A stretch of 64,000 nucleotides of DNA from Harmothoe impar (lineage: Eukaryota > Annelida > Polychaeta > Phyllodocida > Polynoidae), in contig OX381716.1 of assembly GCA_947462335.1 (NCBI GenBank), positions 2,848,438 through 2,912,437 of the forward strand. Reading direction: 5' to 3'. The position numbers were made by a program, and so were the translations under genes. The notes below the pieces were generated by a model. That model was not told the DNA's origin, searched no databases, and worked only from the letters and a program-made list of their open reading frames with translations. The number at the start of each line of letters is the position of its first letter. The first letter of the stretch is position 1. Shown piece by piece: positions 21,633-35,719 of the stretch.

Positions 21633-22129
21633 AAGCCTATTATAACAGAGGCCCAAATAACTGATACTCAACACAAGGGAAATAGTGTATTTGCAGTAGC
21701 TGAGACATGCAAAGGGACAGGCCCCTGACTGGCTGCCATGAAGGCCTATATTTTGTAGCTAACTTCTTTAACAGCTAAGCATGTGTCACTTGAAGACAGA
21801 ACCATTAGGCTGTAGCTATGTGAGGAGCTGTCATGTCCTCTCTAAGTGACATGAACTGCCCCCCTGTACCACAGTATACCTGGACACCCTGAGTGATGAG
21901 GGACTCAGGCTGCCACCTTGGGCACCATTAAGGTCTACACAATGGGCTGTTTGCATGTTAACTGTGTTAAACGTCCAACATGCATCACCTGAAGATGCCA
22001 CCTTTTGGCTGTAGCTATGTGAGGAACCTCCAACAGTGAAAGGGAAAATGTCTGTTGCAAATTCCCTTCTCACACTCGTCTGTGAACATGTCATTGTAAA
22101 AGTGTCTTTTAGGTAATGCAAAAAGGTAT

Positions 22130-22195
22130 GTGTACCTTATGATGCATGAATGCTGCCTGTCAAGTAACTTGCCAGTGCTGGGTTAAAGCTGAGGG
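22130..22195. mobile_element. piggyBac-like MITE fragment
   Basis: ATGATGCATGAATGCTGCC and AGTAACTTGCCAGTGCTGG match the family interior. Confidence 0.4.
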
Positions 22196-25100
22196 CACCA
22201 ATAATGAATGTGCAGATGGAAGAGGACAAAGCAGCTCTGTGTAAAGACTATGACAATAACTGAGGCTTAAAGAGATGAGAAACGGTCCCACTGTGCTGCC
22301 TCCTCAGCCAAAAAGCATCCAAACTAATTTCAATATTGTCTTTATATAAACACAAGATAACAACTGTTATAATTAGCCAAAATGTCCTATTTATCTTACA
22401 TTGAGTGCCGGGCAAGTGCCAACAGCTGGTCAGGTGACAGGCCACTCTCCTGTGTAGCATCCCAGAAGTACCCTGACAAACCCCTACATCACCTCCAGTA
22501 CAGAAGATCTGTCTCAGTGGCTGGGAAAAAAGCAGTGAAATGGGTGTAGAGGGTAGTTAAAAGGTGAGGGAACATGCAAGCATAGAGTATGTACTGGAAT
22601 GGTTTACTTCAGGCGAAAGAGCACATGGAAGGATAGCGGGAGCTTGGGACGCATTTTGTGTGCTTAACCAGTAGAGATGGAACCTGTCAGTCACACAGTA
22701 ATACAGAGTGTGCAGCCTGACTGCAACACTGTCACCACTACCAGGTTAAAGTGGCCAGGTACGTGACCATATCTTCAGCACAGAAGTGGTGCCATTACTG
22801 TCAGCCATGTCTTGCCTCTGCACACACCTGTTACACAGTAGCAACAGCCATCTTTAAGCATAAAGGCAAGGCATGCCCCGGAGGGAGGGTAGCTTTAACA
22901 GTGAAGCCTCACATTAGTAGAAGTGTACCTAACATGATCTCATCTGCACAGGAGTGAAAAAAACTACTTATGGTGGCCTTGATCATGAAGGCAGCACTGA
23001 TAAAAATGCATGAATGTTTGCATTCAAGTACCTAAAGTAAACCAAAAGACACACTTGAAGCATATTTAATTCGGCTAATTTGCCCTTGAAGCCACTTAAA
23101 TGACCTTTTTGGGAAATTAACATGGCATTACTGAACTTCAAGGCAATGAAACTGTTTCTTTAAGGCATTAAATGTGCCTCAATATAGAAATTCTTGCAGT
23201 GCTAGCTAGGCACGAGTGCTGCAATTATGGATCATGCCAACAGAATTGCAAAGGGTGTAGATCAGTATGCTGCCCTTAAAGGGTTAAAGGAGGCTGATAT
23301 GGAGTAACAGTATTCTGGGATATCTTGAGTAGAAGGGGAGTTAACATGAATGTTCAAACAAATTCTCTGAATCGTTTGTACAATTAGCTGCCTAGATGAG
23401 AATCATTTTGAAATCCTCAGTCAAATCTTGTTGAAAGAAAGGAATTTAAAGCAATATGGCTGACAGGTTGGCTGAGGTAGGTTAAAAGGACATCTCCTAT
23501 CAGTCTGTTTTCAGCTCCAAGCCAGATGAGTGACAGCTCTGCAAGAAAGTACATCATAATGGACTGATCAGTTAATTTAGATATTCAGTTAAGTAAAATA
23601 AAAGACTGACAGTCCAGGTGAACTGGTGTCCAAAATTATGACAGGTGCCAGAGACCTTGCTGATTAAAAGACCCATTGAGTAGAGAATAAGTGGCAGAAT
23701 TTAAAGTTTGAGGAACAATGGGGTGTTGGGAAATGTGACTTTGTGTAATGTTAAAAATAGGCAGGATTTGTTCATGTGGAGCTAGGCAATACCACTCTAT
23801 ACATAGAAATCTGAACAATTTATGCCACATAACATCTAAAAGAGAAGGTAATTACAAAGAGAATCCTTGTAGCTTCTCATTTTCCTGAAGAAAGGAGCTA
23901 TTCATTTTAAAGCTGTAGAAAGCTCTTCAAACTGCAGTTTGAGTTCTCAGAAGGAGGAGATCATTTTTAATCACTCCTAAATACTATATACTCCCTGAAA
24001 ATTCCACATAAAATCTTTTATTAAATGTAATTTAATTATGATTACAACTTAAGGGCACTTTCATAGTCAAAACTACATTTCTGTGTAAACTAAGTAAATG
24101 ATAGTAAAGATTCGGTTCTACATAAACTCCAAACCTGTTCTTGCAAAAGTACCAAGATAACATTTTCAAAGTAAGTGTAATTGGATCTGGAGTAAATTCA
24201 GGATTCCTGTCACCCTAGCCTTCCCTAAATCAAAGACGTTAATTCCCCGGACTAAATTGTGTGTCATCTTTATGTAGGGATGTTCTCCTGCACTAGCTCT
24301 TATGTCTGGCTGAAAAACATCTGAACTAAATCTCTGCATTCATATTACATGATTTAAAAGCACAAGATTTGATGAGACTTGCACAGAAGGTATGAATGGA
24401 TCAAAGTTCTTTAGATATGACCAATGACTAATATGCACAATTCCTTATTAAACAATTCTAGTTAAAAGTGCTGAAAGTGCTTGATCAATAAAACCCAACT
24501 TCGAAAATGATTCCAGGATGACAAAGTAGAGTTCTTGATTAGTGGAAAGCATCTGGCGGGTATTGGCACATATCTGAGTTTATCATATTAGGTCTTCAAG
24601 GTATCTAGTTACCAGGAACCTTAATGCACTAGACAAAGCCTTAGATGACCTAAACAAGAATGGCAGATGCTGTAAAACCTTAAACCTGGTGGTGTCAGTT
24701 TGAGACATCCCTAAGAATTGCATTAAATCATGCCTCTGACAGTGCCCTGTGGACACGCTACCCAAATACCCTGCTTTAACATGAATCATTTTGATCCTGG
24801 TAACCATATCTACTCGTGCAAAATATAGCTGAACCTTCACGTCTTTTAGGGGACTTTCTGCAATTATGAACATAGATGAGAGCTGTTAGTGACCTATCAG
24901 TGGTTACAGATGGGAATGGGTATGGTGAAATAACTCATAATAATGGATCTCATTTATCAGCATGGTAGACAACACTTAGAAGGTTAGGGGACCTGCTGAA
25001 GGATTGAAATTGCACTTTAACAGTTTTAGTTGAAGGCTCAATGTTCATTGAAGTAGACAGCTGGAATTAGACGTCACTATTTCAAATGTAATCTATTCTA

Positions 25101-25475
25101 AAGGCAGCTCCAGCAGAACTGACACACACCAGACACACACAGCTGGAGGGAAACCAACCTAGATAACTCTGGTGCTTTGAGATTTCAAATTGTCATTTTA
25201 TAGTGTTGAAATTAACAAAAGAGTATGATTTAAGAGTTACATATTCGTTTTAGCTACATCTAGGTCTAGGTTTGAATTTTTATGTTGTTCTGTTTACATA
25301 GTATGACATTCCAAGTCAACCCCCAGCATAATTCTATTTTTGGTGTCTGCTACCAGTGTCAACTCCCAGCACTACTTACTGCTCCAAGTCACACCTCCAC
25401 TGGCTGTTAAATACAGCTGTGGTCATCAGGGGCCACCTGAGCAGAGTCGGGAATTTACCACAGGCTAAACCTATT
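22196..25475. other. Anonymous DNA with one MITE end
   Basis: About 3.3 kb without a supported gene. 23200-23283 is the right part of a piggyBac-like MITE (TGCTGCCCTTAAAGGG then TTAA at 23284-23287). Small frames such as 22751-22957 and 24583-24873 lack motifs. Confidence 0.45.
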
Positions 25476-25478
25476 GAT

Positions 25479-25504
25479 CATATATATATATATATATATA
25501 TATA
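25479..25504. repeat. (TA)n microsatellite
   Basis: An uninterrupted AT dinucleotide run of about 26 bp. Confidence 0.9.
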
Positions 25505-27560
25505 CATTGTCCACTGGATGAGCCTTATTTCTGCTTCAAGTGAAATGCATATTAACTTCTGTGATAGGTTTAGTATTGATCTAGTAATTTAGGTGTTAAC
25601 TCACCAGAATGCAATATGGGGTAGGTCAGTGAGATGGGGGCAGTCAGGACACCCACTTCAGGCTTCAATGTCTGCCTACATGTATAGATAGGTTGCTAAC
25701 CAGACAGAGCAAAGCAGCATATTGTTTCATGTATAATTCTACAGTACACACGGCCCCGGGGTATGACTACTACAGAGACATGGCCCCAAGCAATGACCAC
25801 AGACAGCTGCCAATGTTAGATGACTTTGGGGATACCACTGTGTTGGGTTGACTGCAGTGCCTTTGCTGCAATAGCATGATACACCAATGCAGCACCAGCG
25901 AGTTACTCCAACGAGTGTAGTAGAACACCCATTACCTTTTCACACACAGTCCAATCTTTCTGTTTTATATCTAACAAGTACTGGACTAATACTGAAATTA
26001 AGGAGAACATCAGCAATGGTAAACTATTTATCAGTAGTAACATTCATGCCACTTGAATCCCCTTTTTGTGCAAACCCAGTGTGAGATGGTCCAGTTTTAT
26101 CTTGACATATTCAGTATAAATACTGGTCCAGGAAGGTGTTTCACCGTATGTTGATCTATTATTACACATGTTGCACCAAGATGCAGACAAGATGCGGACA
26201 AAATACATCTTAACTACTTTTTTGGTTTCAGTTGACCTTCTGCATACCATCTGTATCTTTTATTAACAAAATACAACATACGGCATGCAATATACGGCCC
26301 TCACAAGATACAGACATGATCACCTGTCTCAATTAAAAAAATGTGCAAAAACCAGTCTACATTCCGGCAAACCCCCAGGAAATTCTCTCTGTGACGTCAT
26401 AAAATGTAAAGACAAACGGAGGTAGGCTGGGGAAGGTAAGAATAGGGTCCGGATGTTTGGGAATGTGAGGAAACAGACAGGAGAGGTCGGGGTAGGCACT
26501 AGGGCATATGATGCACTATAATTCACTACTGTAAAACCGAAAAATTATACCTGTAAAAAAAGTGTATTGTACAGAGGGGCGATACAATCGAACAATCTGC
26601 CCGTGAATGTTAAATAATTTGATGATTATGAAAAGTTCAAACTTAACAGGAAGAGATGGTTAGGTAGTATAAATTATTTGTAAAATATGTTTGTTTAATG
26701 TATCAGGACCTTCCTGCTTATTCCTCAATGTATCATATTCATTATACTACATTATACTACCCATACGAGCCAGGGTTACTTTTTGGAAAACAATGACTAT
26801 AAAAAGTGTTTTTAGTTGTAGTAACCCCTTAACCCCTGACAGCAAAACAACATAATATTTCCCCACTTACCTCATTTCTAAACAATAAAAGTATAATGAA
26901 AGAAAAATAATATAATGTCAGGCTCGGTTGTATTGGTATTTACTAGTGGTAACCTTCATTGCCTCACAATATGTTTACTGCAGGGAATTACAACCCCCTC
27001 CAGCCCCGGGTACTGAGTATAAATAACACCCCCTGAGTGCCCAGCATATGCTGTGATCAATACAGCAAAAACATGCTGCCTGAAGGTTGAGTGGTAATCT
27101 ATGGGGGAGGGCCCGGGGGGAGGCCACTTCTTTTCTGTAAATATAATCCTATTATAGATGTCCTTACATTAGTCCTACTGAGGCCTTCCTCTACACATGG
27201 GGAAGGGTCCTGATGGTATCTCACACAGTCTGTACCTGACTGCATTAAGTGGTTATTGCCATCTTGTGAGGTTTTAGAATTAAAGACTAACATTTTCTTG
27301 CTTCTTCAGTAAGAGTGAGGGATGGAATGACGCCTGGTACTCAAGTTCTTTCATTTCATACCTGGAGTTGTAAGGATTTACTTGTGATTGGTAAAAAAAG
27401 CAGTTTCAGTAGTGTCCTGAAACTAAAACCTATCCTTCATCGATTTTATCCCTTTTATTTGTCACTTATTGAGTTGTTCTAAGACAAGATAGTCTCTGCA
27501 GGCTTTAACAGCATAAATTACCACAAAATATCATCCACCACTAGATATAGATGGCAGTAT
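25505..27560. other. Anonymous DNA
   Basis: 25870-25920 is a short piggyBac-like MITE piece (GATACACCAATGCAGCACCA, GAGTTACTC). The remainder is AT-rich with no supported gene. Confidence 0.4.
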
Positions 27561-27570
27561 CTGTACAGAG

Positions 27571-27676
27571 ATTTTTGGGAAAACTTTACCTCCCGGGATT
27601 GGTTACCCGGAAATCATTAAAATTTTTTAATGATTTCCGGGTAACCAATCCCGGGAGGTAAAGTTTTCCCAAAAAT
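27571..27676. repeat. 106-bp near-perfect palindrome
   Basis: Two 52-bp arms (27571-27622 and 27625-27676) are exact reverse complements, with only the central TT unpaired. The arm includes ACCTCCCGGGATTGGTTACC and TTTGGGAAAACTTTACC. GC-rich outer halves and an AT-rich centre make cruciform or hairpin formation plausible. It could be a fold-back MITE or a replication-derived palindrome. No clean target duplication is visible. Confidence 0.95.
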
Positions 27677-28640
27677 ACTGTGCCCTAGCTAGTCTGCTCA
27701 ATCCACTACTTCCTCATCACAGACCAGGGCAGCGTATGCCACCCCTGACAAACCCTCTGGTAGATACTGGAGGTACCACAGCTATTATTAGCTAATAGGA
27801 CCGCAGGTTTCACCTGATGAGGCCCCTGGAGGGCTGAAACCCAGACTGACCTTTTTAATCATGATTGATTAATAAGGAACTTTCTTAGACCATTTTCCCA
27901 TCTAAACCCCAAACCCATATTCTTGAATTGTTATTTAAAGAACATGGGCTAGAGTAGACTGTATGACCATCTCCGCATAGAGAAGGTTTTAATTTTCTAC
28001 ACATACTGATACTCTAGGGGCAGGTGTTTTATAGACTATGACAGTCAATTATAAACACCATACCCCATTAGGTAAGACTTATATAGCATGTCCACCCTAG
28101 AGGGGAGGCTAGTTTCTATACATACTATATAGTCTAGGCAGTATACACCAGTGTACACACACTGGCATACAACCTATACCTAGGTACTGGAGCACTATCT
28201 CCACCTTGTGGAGAAACCAGGAACCAATCTAAAGACCATGGTACACACCCCCACCTAGTGGGAACCTGTGTAACCAGGCTTCTAATCCCCACTGCTGGGG
28301 ATTAGAAACCGATGGTCACCTGAGAGGATGTAGCCAATCATGTGAGAGGCACCACATCCAGTTTCTAGACACCCCAATCCCTTAAAAGGAGAGGGGATCT
28401 AGAAACTATCAGGCGGAAAAACAGATCTGTAGGAGACCCAACCAATCACAGGACGGGGATTCATAACATTTCTAACCAATCAGGGGAGGGCAGTACAGGT
28501 ACAGCTACCTGTGCGCGCTCCTTGGTCTAATTGGTCTGTGGTAGTGAGCGGACTACGTCGGTCTAACACATATCTGTACGGAGAGACAGCTGACTATGAA
28601 GGCTGGTGCCATCTCTCACAGTAGATGGTTTTTCACCAGG
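27677..28640. other. Anonymous DNA with small hairpins
   Basis: A perfect 10-bp hairpin TCTAATCCCC / GGGGATTAGA lies at 28281-28306. GTTTCTAGA and TCTAGAAAC form another arm pair within 28357-28410. No gene recognised. Confidence 0.45.
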
Positions 28641-29040
28641 AGGTGCAACATTAAGATACAAGATGACTACGCTGCCCTCTCCTCACTAGGAGGTGCAGCA
28701 TTAAGATACAAGATGACTACGCTGCCTTCTCCTCACTAGGAGGTGCAGCATTAAGATACAAGATGACTACGCTGCCCTCCCCTCACTAGGAGGTGCAGCA
28801 TTAAGATACAAGATGACTACGCTGCCCTCCCCTCACTAGAAGGTGCAGCATTAAGATACAAGATGACTACGCTGCCCTCCCCTCACTAGGAGGTGCAGCA
28901 TTAAGATACAAGATGACTACGCTGCCCTCCCCTCACTAGGAGGTGCAGCATTAAGATACAAGATGACTACGCTGCCCTCCCCTCACTAGGAGGTGCAGCA
29001 TTAAGATACAAGATGACTACGCTGCCCTCCCCTCACTAGG
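28641..29040 (+). repeat. 50-bp minisatellite, eight exact-length copies
   Basis: Units begin AGGTGCAGCATTAAGATACA and end CCCTCCCCTCACTAGG, starting at 28641, 28691, 28741, 28791, 28841, 28891, 28941 and 28991. All are 50 bp. Variants are few (AGGTGCAACA in copy 1, GCCTTCTCC in copy 2, CTAGA at the end of copy 4). The array is therefore young or homogenised. 50 bp is not a multiple of three, and the array is not a recognisable coding repeat. Confidence 0.97.
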
Positions 29041-31570
29041 ACTTACCCTACATTATAACACTTAGATGCACAATGGTAGAGCTTGCAGCCTTCTATAATG
29101 ACTCTAAATTACACCAGATGAAATAGCTACCCCTACAACTCTGTAATAGCCATACCGAGGCATAATGCAGTTGGGGCTGCTTTGTACTGACCACCCTAAA
29201 ATATCTGCCATGTATATATTCACAGTGACTGAAAAACCAATATTTTATGAGTATTTGCCATCTAAAACAGCTGTTAAAGATAGCAGCATTCTCAAATATT
29301 TTTAACTTCTGTTCTGCATTTTTGGAGGTCTCTTATTCTAAGAATTGGTATGCTTCTCTTTATCTTATAGTTTAGCATTGTCTGAAGTTGACTGAATCTA
29401 AATCTTATCCAATAAATGCCCACAAGGCTCAGTGCTGATCTTTGACATGAAAACTCATTAAAGTACCACAAAACAAGACACAGTTTCACCAGCATTAATA
29501 TCCTGTAAACTGATGACATTTCAACAAAGGTCTGCTTCTCATGAATATGAGATCTTTGAAGTGAAATGTCACACTGTGCGTGGGAGCTTACACCATTATC
29601 AGGTTTGTTAGGTCCTTTAGGTTGAGGCAAAATTGATGATGCAGTAATTCCCTATAGCTTTAGTAGTTGTATGACATGTTAAAAGCTATAGATCAACAAG
29701 CTGATATGTTGGGAATATATCAACCCCAGGGTCAGCAAGGTGCAAGTATCACAGGGTCATAGCACATTAGATAACTATGCTGCCCTTAAATTGCAGAGGG
29801 TGTGAGATAGATATCTTTAGTTAAGGCTCTCACCTATCCTCACTTGTCTATGTAGTATGTATAATTAAACATCAGACTGACTATGACACACACCCTCCAC
29901 CCTGCACTGTACACAGACCTGGACACACCTTAAAAGGCTGAGTGCCTCTGTGTGTTGACCATGGTGACACACTAGTGCTGGAGGGGCTGACATTGTGTCA
30001 GGCAATTATTTGGTCACCTCTCCTACCTCAGCCTATATAAACATGGTGTACATGTCTGATCAGACCAAAGCCTGTGGGCAGCAAAGCTGTACATGTGGAC
30101 TCAGTCTAGCTGAGGTAAATTAACAGGCACCACATAATGTGTGATCTATTGAGAGGGAGGTATGGGACTAAGGGGTGGTGCACTGCCGTCTAAATAGCAC
30201 AGCCGCATATCACTACTCCGGGTGATAAATCCTCAGTTAAGATTAGCCAGGTAACTACAACCTTGTCTTGATGGCCATACAGCACCATCTAATAGTATTC
30301 AGGGAGAAAGCTTTAAGCCTCCCTCTCGCCAGGTACCCCTCTAAGTGACATGCTTTAGGGTAATGGTTATCCACTCTGACTGGGGGTCCATGCTGACGAC
30401 ATCAAGGGGCTCAGTAAGGGGGTGTAGAACCATGTAACCCATTGCCATGATGACTCAAGACCTCATGTTGATTTCTCTACCACTGAACTGGAGCATCGTA
30501 GCATCCCTATAAGTGCTCTTGTCAATGATGATCGATCATGCCAAAAGACAGTATATTGCATTAAAGCATTTTATGGTGTTCTGTCCACAGGCAGCATCAC
30601 TCCAAACGTCTTAGTCTAAAAACAAAGTGTTTTACTGTAAGATTCCATTAGTTTCCCTCCTTCCTATTTTTTGTCACCCAGAGTAGTTGCTGTACCACAA
30701 TAGTCAGCGTGCCCTATTTGTCAATGATGCTGCAGCTGCCTGAGAAATAAGTTGGTTCATGGGACGTTATTGTACCATTGAGGTCTTTACCTCATTGAGG
30801 CAAAAGTCTTTAAGTGTATTGATACAGGTCTACATCCCAGTGTCTGGTACGCTGTCCCCTATACCAGACTTTCTCTGTGGAACTCTCCCTTTATGGCTGG
30901 GTTCTGCAGTCTATACAATAGCATACAAGGCTATCAATGCCCATCCAGTACTCTGTGTTTGGGAGTCATGTGTCTTCATATTGCCTTGATCATTAAGGGG
31001 GCGGATCAGTCTTAGACTTGGGACAGACTGATAGATGTAACAGTGGAGAAGGCACCGAGACAACCAATGAGGGAATAGAGAGAACGAGAGAAAGATTGAA
31101 AATTGTCTGGAGACAGGGAGACGGTTCCCATTCTACAGTGGACTAAACCTGTCAGGGATGGCTATATATACACTGCCCTTCTTACCACTAGTGTAGTGGA
31201 GCTCAACATCACGGGTATTGGCACCCAACTGACCATGCTATATCTTGAACTGAGCGAGCTATAAATAGTGGACAACACAACCATGTCTTTCCGATTCACA
31301 TATTTGCTCCATTCCAGATGTATATACACTGGTCAGGCTCTAAGACATAGCAGTTTTGTCAGTGGTTGTATCATTTTTAAGTTCTAAGTTTTTGTTTGAA
31401 TGTAAATATGAGCATAAAGGGTATGGCAGCCTCTCCATAATAGAGCTGTGGAAGGGAGCCTAGTGCTGGACCCACTTCCCCTGCACTACTCAAACATGTA
31501 TTACTACTTACAGCATCTGACACTGAACTATGGCACATACCTAACCCTGTAAGATATAAATACTGCATAT
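29041..31570. other. Anonymous DNA
   Basis: No supported gene. A 112-codon frame on the minus strand (29292-29630) has no motif and is treated as chance. Confidence 0.4.
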
Positions 31571-31574
31571 TGTC

Positions 31575-31725
31575 ATTATTCATGACAGTAGCACTTGGTA
31601 ACTCACCAGTGCTGCGTTCCAGCATTATGAAAATGAAGGAATCATTACATCACATGACTTGTAGTAGTGGGATGGTGCTTAATTGCAGCACGGGCAAGGC
31701 ACTCACATGGACTTTATTCATGCAT
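31575..31725. mobile_element. piggyBac-like MITE, eroded
   Basis: GGTAACTCACCAGTGCTGCG and ATTGCAGCACGGGCAAGGCA match the family interior; termini are lost. Confidence 0.35.
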
Positions 31726-34700
31726 CACTCTCATGTATACAGCAAATGGACATATAGAGCATCACATTAGTACAAGACCCTCCAAGGGGTAAGACATGAA
31801 GTAGACAGGTGATGCTGCGACCCATTGATCTTCTTGTAGTGGGGGGGAGGGGAGGGTGGGGTGGTGGCTAGTAAGGCTTGGTGGGCAGGGCGGGTTGGGA
31901 CCTAGCAGGATTGGGTGACAGAGCGTAGTGCACAGAAGGAGGAGTTTCACAGGTGATGTATCCTGTACCAACCACCAAGCTCCCACCAGCCCCAGCCTCT
32001 TACTGATGGATCTGCTTGGCCTCTGGTGGTAATTCATTACGACAGGTAACTGCTGACCTCGTACAATCAGCCTATCTACAACAGGGGACGAATCAAACCC
32101 AGCAGATGATAGTGCTTTAATACAGATTTAGATCTAATAATTAGAATCACACACTATCACCAGATTGAAAACCAGTGCCTACAAACATCAAGGCATGTAA
32201 ACTTTAAACTATCCCCTGCCCCTTTGGGGATTGGGGGGGGGGGGGTTTCATGCCGAATTGGAGTCTCTTTAAATGCTAACCCCGACAGCCCTTTCACCCC
32301 AGGCCATGCCTTTCTGGTCATTATGTATTTTGGGACATGACTCAGTAATGCTGACAGGGCATTATTCTTGAGGCTGCTGGTGCTGTGAGCTACTTGGTCA
32401 TCTACCCACATCCATATCTGACATTGAGGACCGATCCTGTGCATGACACTGTCCCAATGTGTCAGCCACACGTGGTGTATGTGTATCAACATGATATGGG
32501 GCTTTGATGACCAGGCCATCCTGAAACCTTCATCTCCCACACAGAATGCCTCACTGTGACTCTGTCAGTCTTTAAAGGGTTCAACATGCACAGAAGTTAG
32601 ATGTCATCTCCCAGTCATGGTTGACTGTGGTAATAACCCGCGGGTCATGTGTTTGTAATAGATCGTAACAGGGGCATGTCAGCACTACGTTCACACAGAA
32701 TTATGGATGAAGCCATTTGTTGCTTTGCCCTGCCTGCGTATTAATGTATGTACATAGATGTGACATTGCCAGGAATGGAGATACCCTGGAGAGTATCGGT
32801 GTAGTTAATGGCTGTATCTGCACTTGGCTGGATCATTTTTAAGTTAGATTATTCCAATAATGGCACTTGTTCATAATACTCTACTAAAGTGTGCTTGTTG
32901 TTTACAAGTGCCATTGCATGTTTATCCAGTAAAAATCTGTTATATCCAATGAAACCTGTTTTCAATTTTACATTGCCCTAATCAGTATAGTGAAAAAGCT
33001 ATATATCATTAAAACCCATTGCTATGGCATCTACCACCCTCCTGAAACTACATTTTTCATTTAAAGGCATGAGGAGAATTGTATTGTGATGGTACCGTGG
33101 GCTGAAACGGTTGTAAGAACACCTCTAGAAATGCCCGCTATTCCTAGATATTCTCTACCCCACTTGTAAAACTAGACATGACAGGTCGTCCAGTCCCTAA
33201 CCCTGTTACCATGCTGCTCAGGCCACCCATGATGACTGCAGCTGGCCCTTGGCTGCTCCCCTGTGTTTAAAAGCAGTAGGTGTGTGACTGGGTGGTGTAA
33301 GTAGGGCAGGAGAGAGGCTTGGTAGCAGAGATCATGGATGTGTGCTGCACATATTCAATAAGTGTATCCTTAAGGGTCGATTAGTCAATACAGCATGTTC
33401 ATCAATGTGAATTTGGGTTCTGCATTAAATTACAATCTGACCATTAAAGAGTTAAGTCCAGACTCGACCTGTGTAAGCCTGGTGTGTCTCAGTCCTGCTG
33501 TAGCCTCCTACAGACTAGATTAGGCTTCTGATGAATACTTAGCCCGCAACTTAAATACATGTGAGTGCAATATTAAGCTCGCAGCCACACCTATGTGCAG
33601 TTTCCAGGATTTGAGATGTTACTGTTGATATCAAGAGGTGTTTTTTGTCATTCTTTGTCAATTTTAGCATAAATTTTAGGATAAAACTGACATGTCAAAG
33701 TTTTTCTAGTCTGTATGTGATATTTGTTAATAACATGACATTGCATAATAAACAATTTTAGTTATTACGAACACTACCAAGGTGTTTAGACTCTTGGTAG
33801 GCAGTGATACTAAATAATGTCAAACATTATTGACATCTAATACGAGCAAACTTTCATATTATATTTTGTAAAACGAGGTACTTCAACTCAAATAACCCAT
33901 CTTCATTTACCGGTAAGAACACTTTATGAGTTACTGGAGGTAGTCAGGAAACAAGTTTTTTATCAAAGACAAATGAGATTTTAGTTTCAGCTAATTCAAG
34001 TTTCTGTTTTAGGGAACGGCAGGAGATCACTAAATGAAGGGGAATCCAATTTCACTTTCTTGTTATAATGTCAAGCTGCCAGTTTTAAAGCCAATGCCAT
34101 AATTTGATGTATAAAATAGTCTTCATCCAAAGTTTCTGCTTATTTGCACAAATGCTGTATTGGATTTCCCTGACTGGTATTTTAGGTGCACGTATTTTGA
34201 CCCCATGATCACTGTCAGCTGGTTGTCATTCTTTGACAAGTGAACTCTCACTGTAAGCCAATTTAACCCTCTAGTAATTAGCATGATCAGTTTACTATGG
34301 AATTGTTAACCTTTAAATTGCTGCTCTCCGGTTGCGCTTAGATTCTGCCACTTTTTGATTAGAGACCAAGTACCAAGCTATAAGGCTAACTTCACTGTAT
34401 TTTGTGTACAGCATGGTACTCATCCTGTATCTACTACATATAAATGGGGGCTGTTGCAGGGCCGGGGGAGAGCGTGCAGAGGGAAAACAGGACTTCTAAA
34501 TCTGTCAGCACCTCTATGCTGAAGGACATGTCATACACCTGGCTAATATAACTCAGCAGCAGTAAAAGCATTCTTTGGGCACATTCTGCAATTTGCAAGG
34601 TTTGGCATACACACTTATACAGAAATTCCAATGCTCAGAGACCTAAATGTACTGACTACATATCTGATGATGGATTTGGGTAATAAAGGCACAACCTGAA

Positions 34701-35277
34701 ATCACCATAGATAACAACGGACAGTCATTCACATAGCTTATACTATATCATAACCCAGTAGCTGCACCGACATTCTAGCAACGTTCTGACATGGACCCTC
34801 TGACAGTGTTTCAAATGCTATTTCGAGGGGCTGATATGATACATGCAAATTAGGGAATTTGGGACAATGTTATGTTGCTGCAGGAAATTCTTAAATCTCT
34901 TGAGCATGGGCAGCTAGATTCAATTAGACAAAGTGTCTAACTTTCTCACAACAGATAATCCCCCTCAGTGGAATCCTTGCTTTATCATAGTAGGACCAAC
35001 AATAGTTTGAAACTGTCCATTTGAGCCTTAAGTCTCAGTCTCCACCACCTCCCAGCTTGGGTATTGACTGTCAGATCTTCCCCAACCCTCCCAGGAATAA
35101 CCATTCAGTCTCACACTGTTGCCGCTAATTCAGAAAAGAAACCTAAAGCCTTAGGCCCATCCAGTCAATTAAATCCTAAAGTTCTCACCTTGAATCCATT
35201 GACACAAAAACTACTGCAAACACAGCCATGCCAAAATTTACTGATGGTGTACACATGGACAGAGGGGGTGGTCACTA
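31726..35277. other. Anonymous DNA with G-rich tracts
   Basis: 31838-31867 (G-rich, four or more G runs) and 32230-32245 (G run) could form G-quadruplexes. A minus-strand 127-codon frame at 32157-32540 shows no recognised domain. Otherwise nothing was seen. Confidence 0.4.
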
Positions 35278-35507
35278 TTTTAACAACAGGGGGAGTTGGT
35301 GGATTTTGGGGGGACCAAAAAAAGTTGCACCTATTTTTAGTGAAAAAGCCTGCGCGTTACTATAGCTCAAAGTGGTCGGCCTCGCGCAATTTCAACTCTG
35401 TTGAGGGGGGGAACCAAACAAATTTCGACCCCTCCCGTGGCAGGGACAAAAAATTGTCGATCCGCTCACACGGAATTCTACCGCCCCCCGCCCCCCTGTT
35501 GTTAAAA
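35278..35507 (+). mobile_element. Complete 230-bp MITE with 16-bp terminal repeats
   Basis: The ends are TTTTAACAACAGGGGG (35278-35293) and CCCCCTGTTGTTAAAA (35492-35507), exact inverted repeats. The interior contains GGGGGGACCAAAAAAAGT, TTAGTGAAAAAGCC and TTCGACCCCTCCCGTGG, shared with partial copies near 3.6 and 8.9 kb. The 156-codon frame that crosses it (35064-35534) is therefore spurious. Confidence 0.8.
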
Positions 35508-35719
35508 AGAGAATCCTTAGGCCCCAGAGGATGACTATACCTCTCAATATATTAGCCAATACAGGGACCGAAAGAAGTGAAGTAAACCATTCATGTTTTG
35601 CACCTGAAAACAATGTGAAATTTACTTCGCTCTAATCAAAATATTGTTAGTGGTCTAAGATTGAATGCCTGCTTAAGTAAGTGAGTAGCTAGAGACTGCT
35701 GTCCACTACATCCACTTCT

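Noticed and set aside
28641..29040. CRISPR-like repeat array
   Set aside because: Units are contiguous 50-bp tandem copies without unique spacers, in eukaryotic DNA.
32157..32540. 127-codon minus-strand ORF
   Set aside because: No recognisable motif and includes a G-run-derived proline stretch.
35064..35534. 156-codon plus-strand ORF
   Set aside because: It runs across a complete MITE (35278-35507) with exact terminal repeats and has no recognisable domain.
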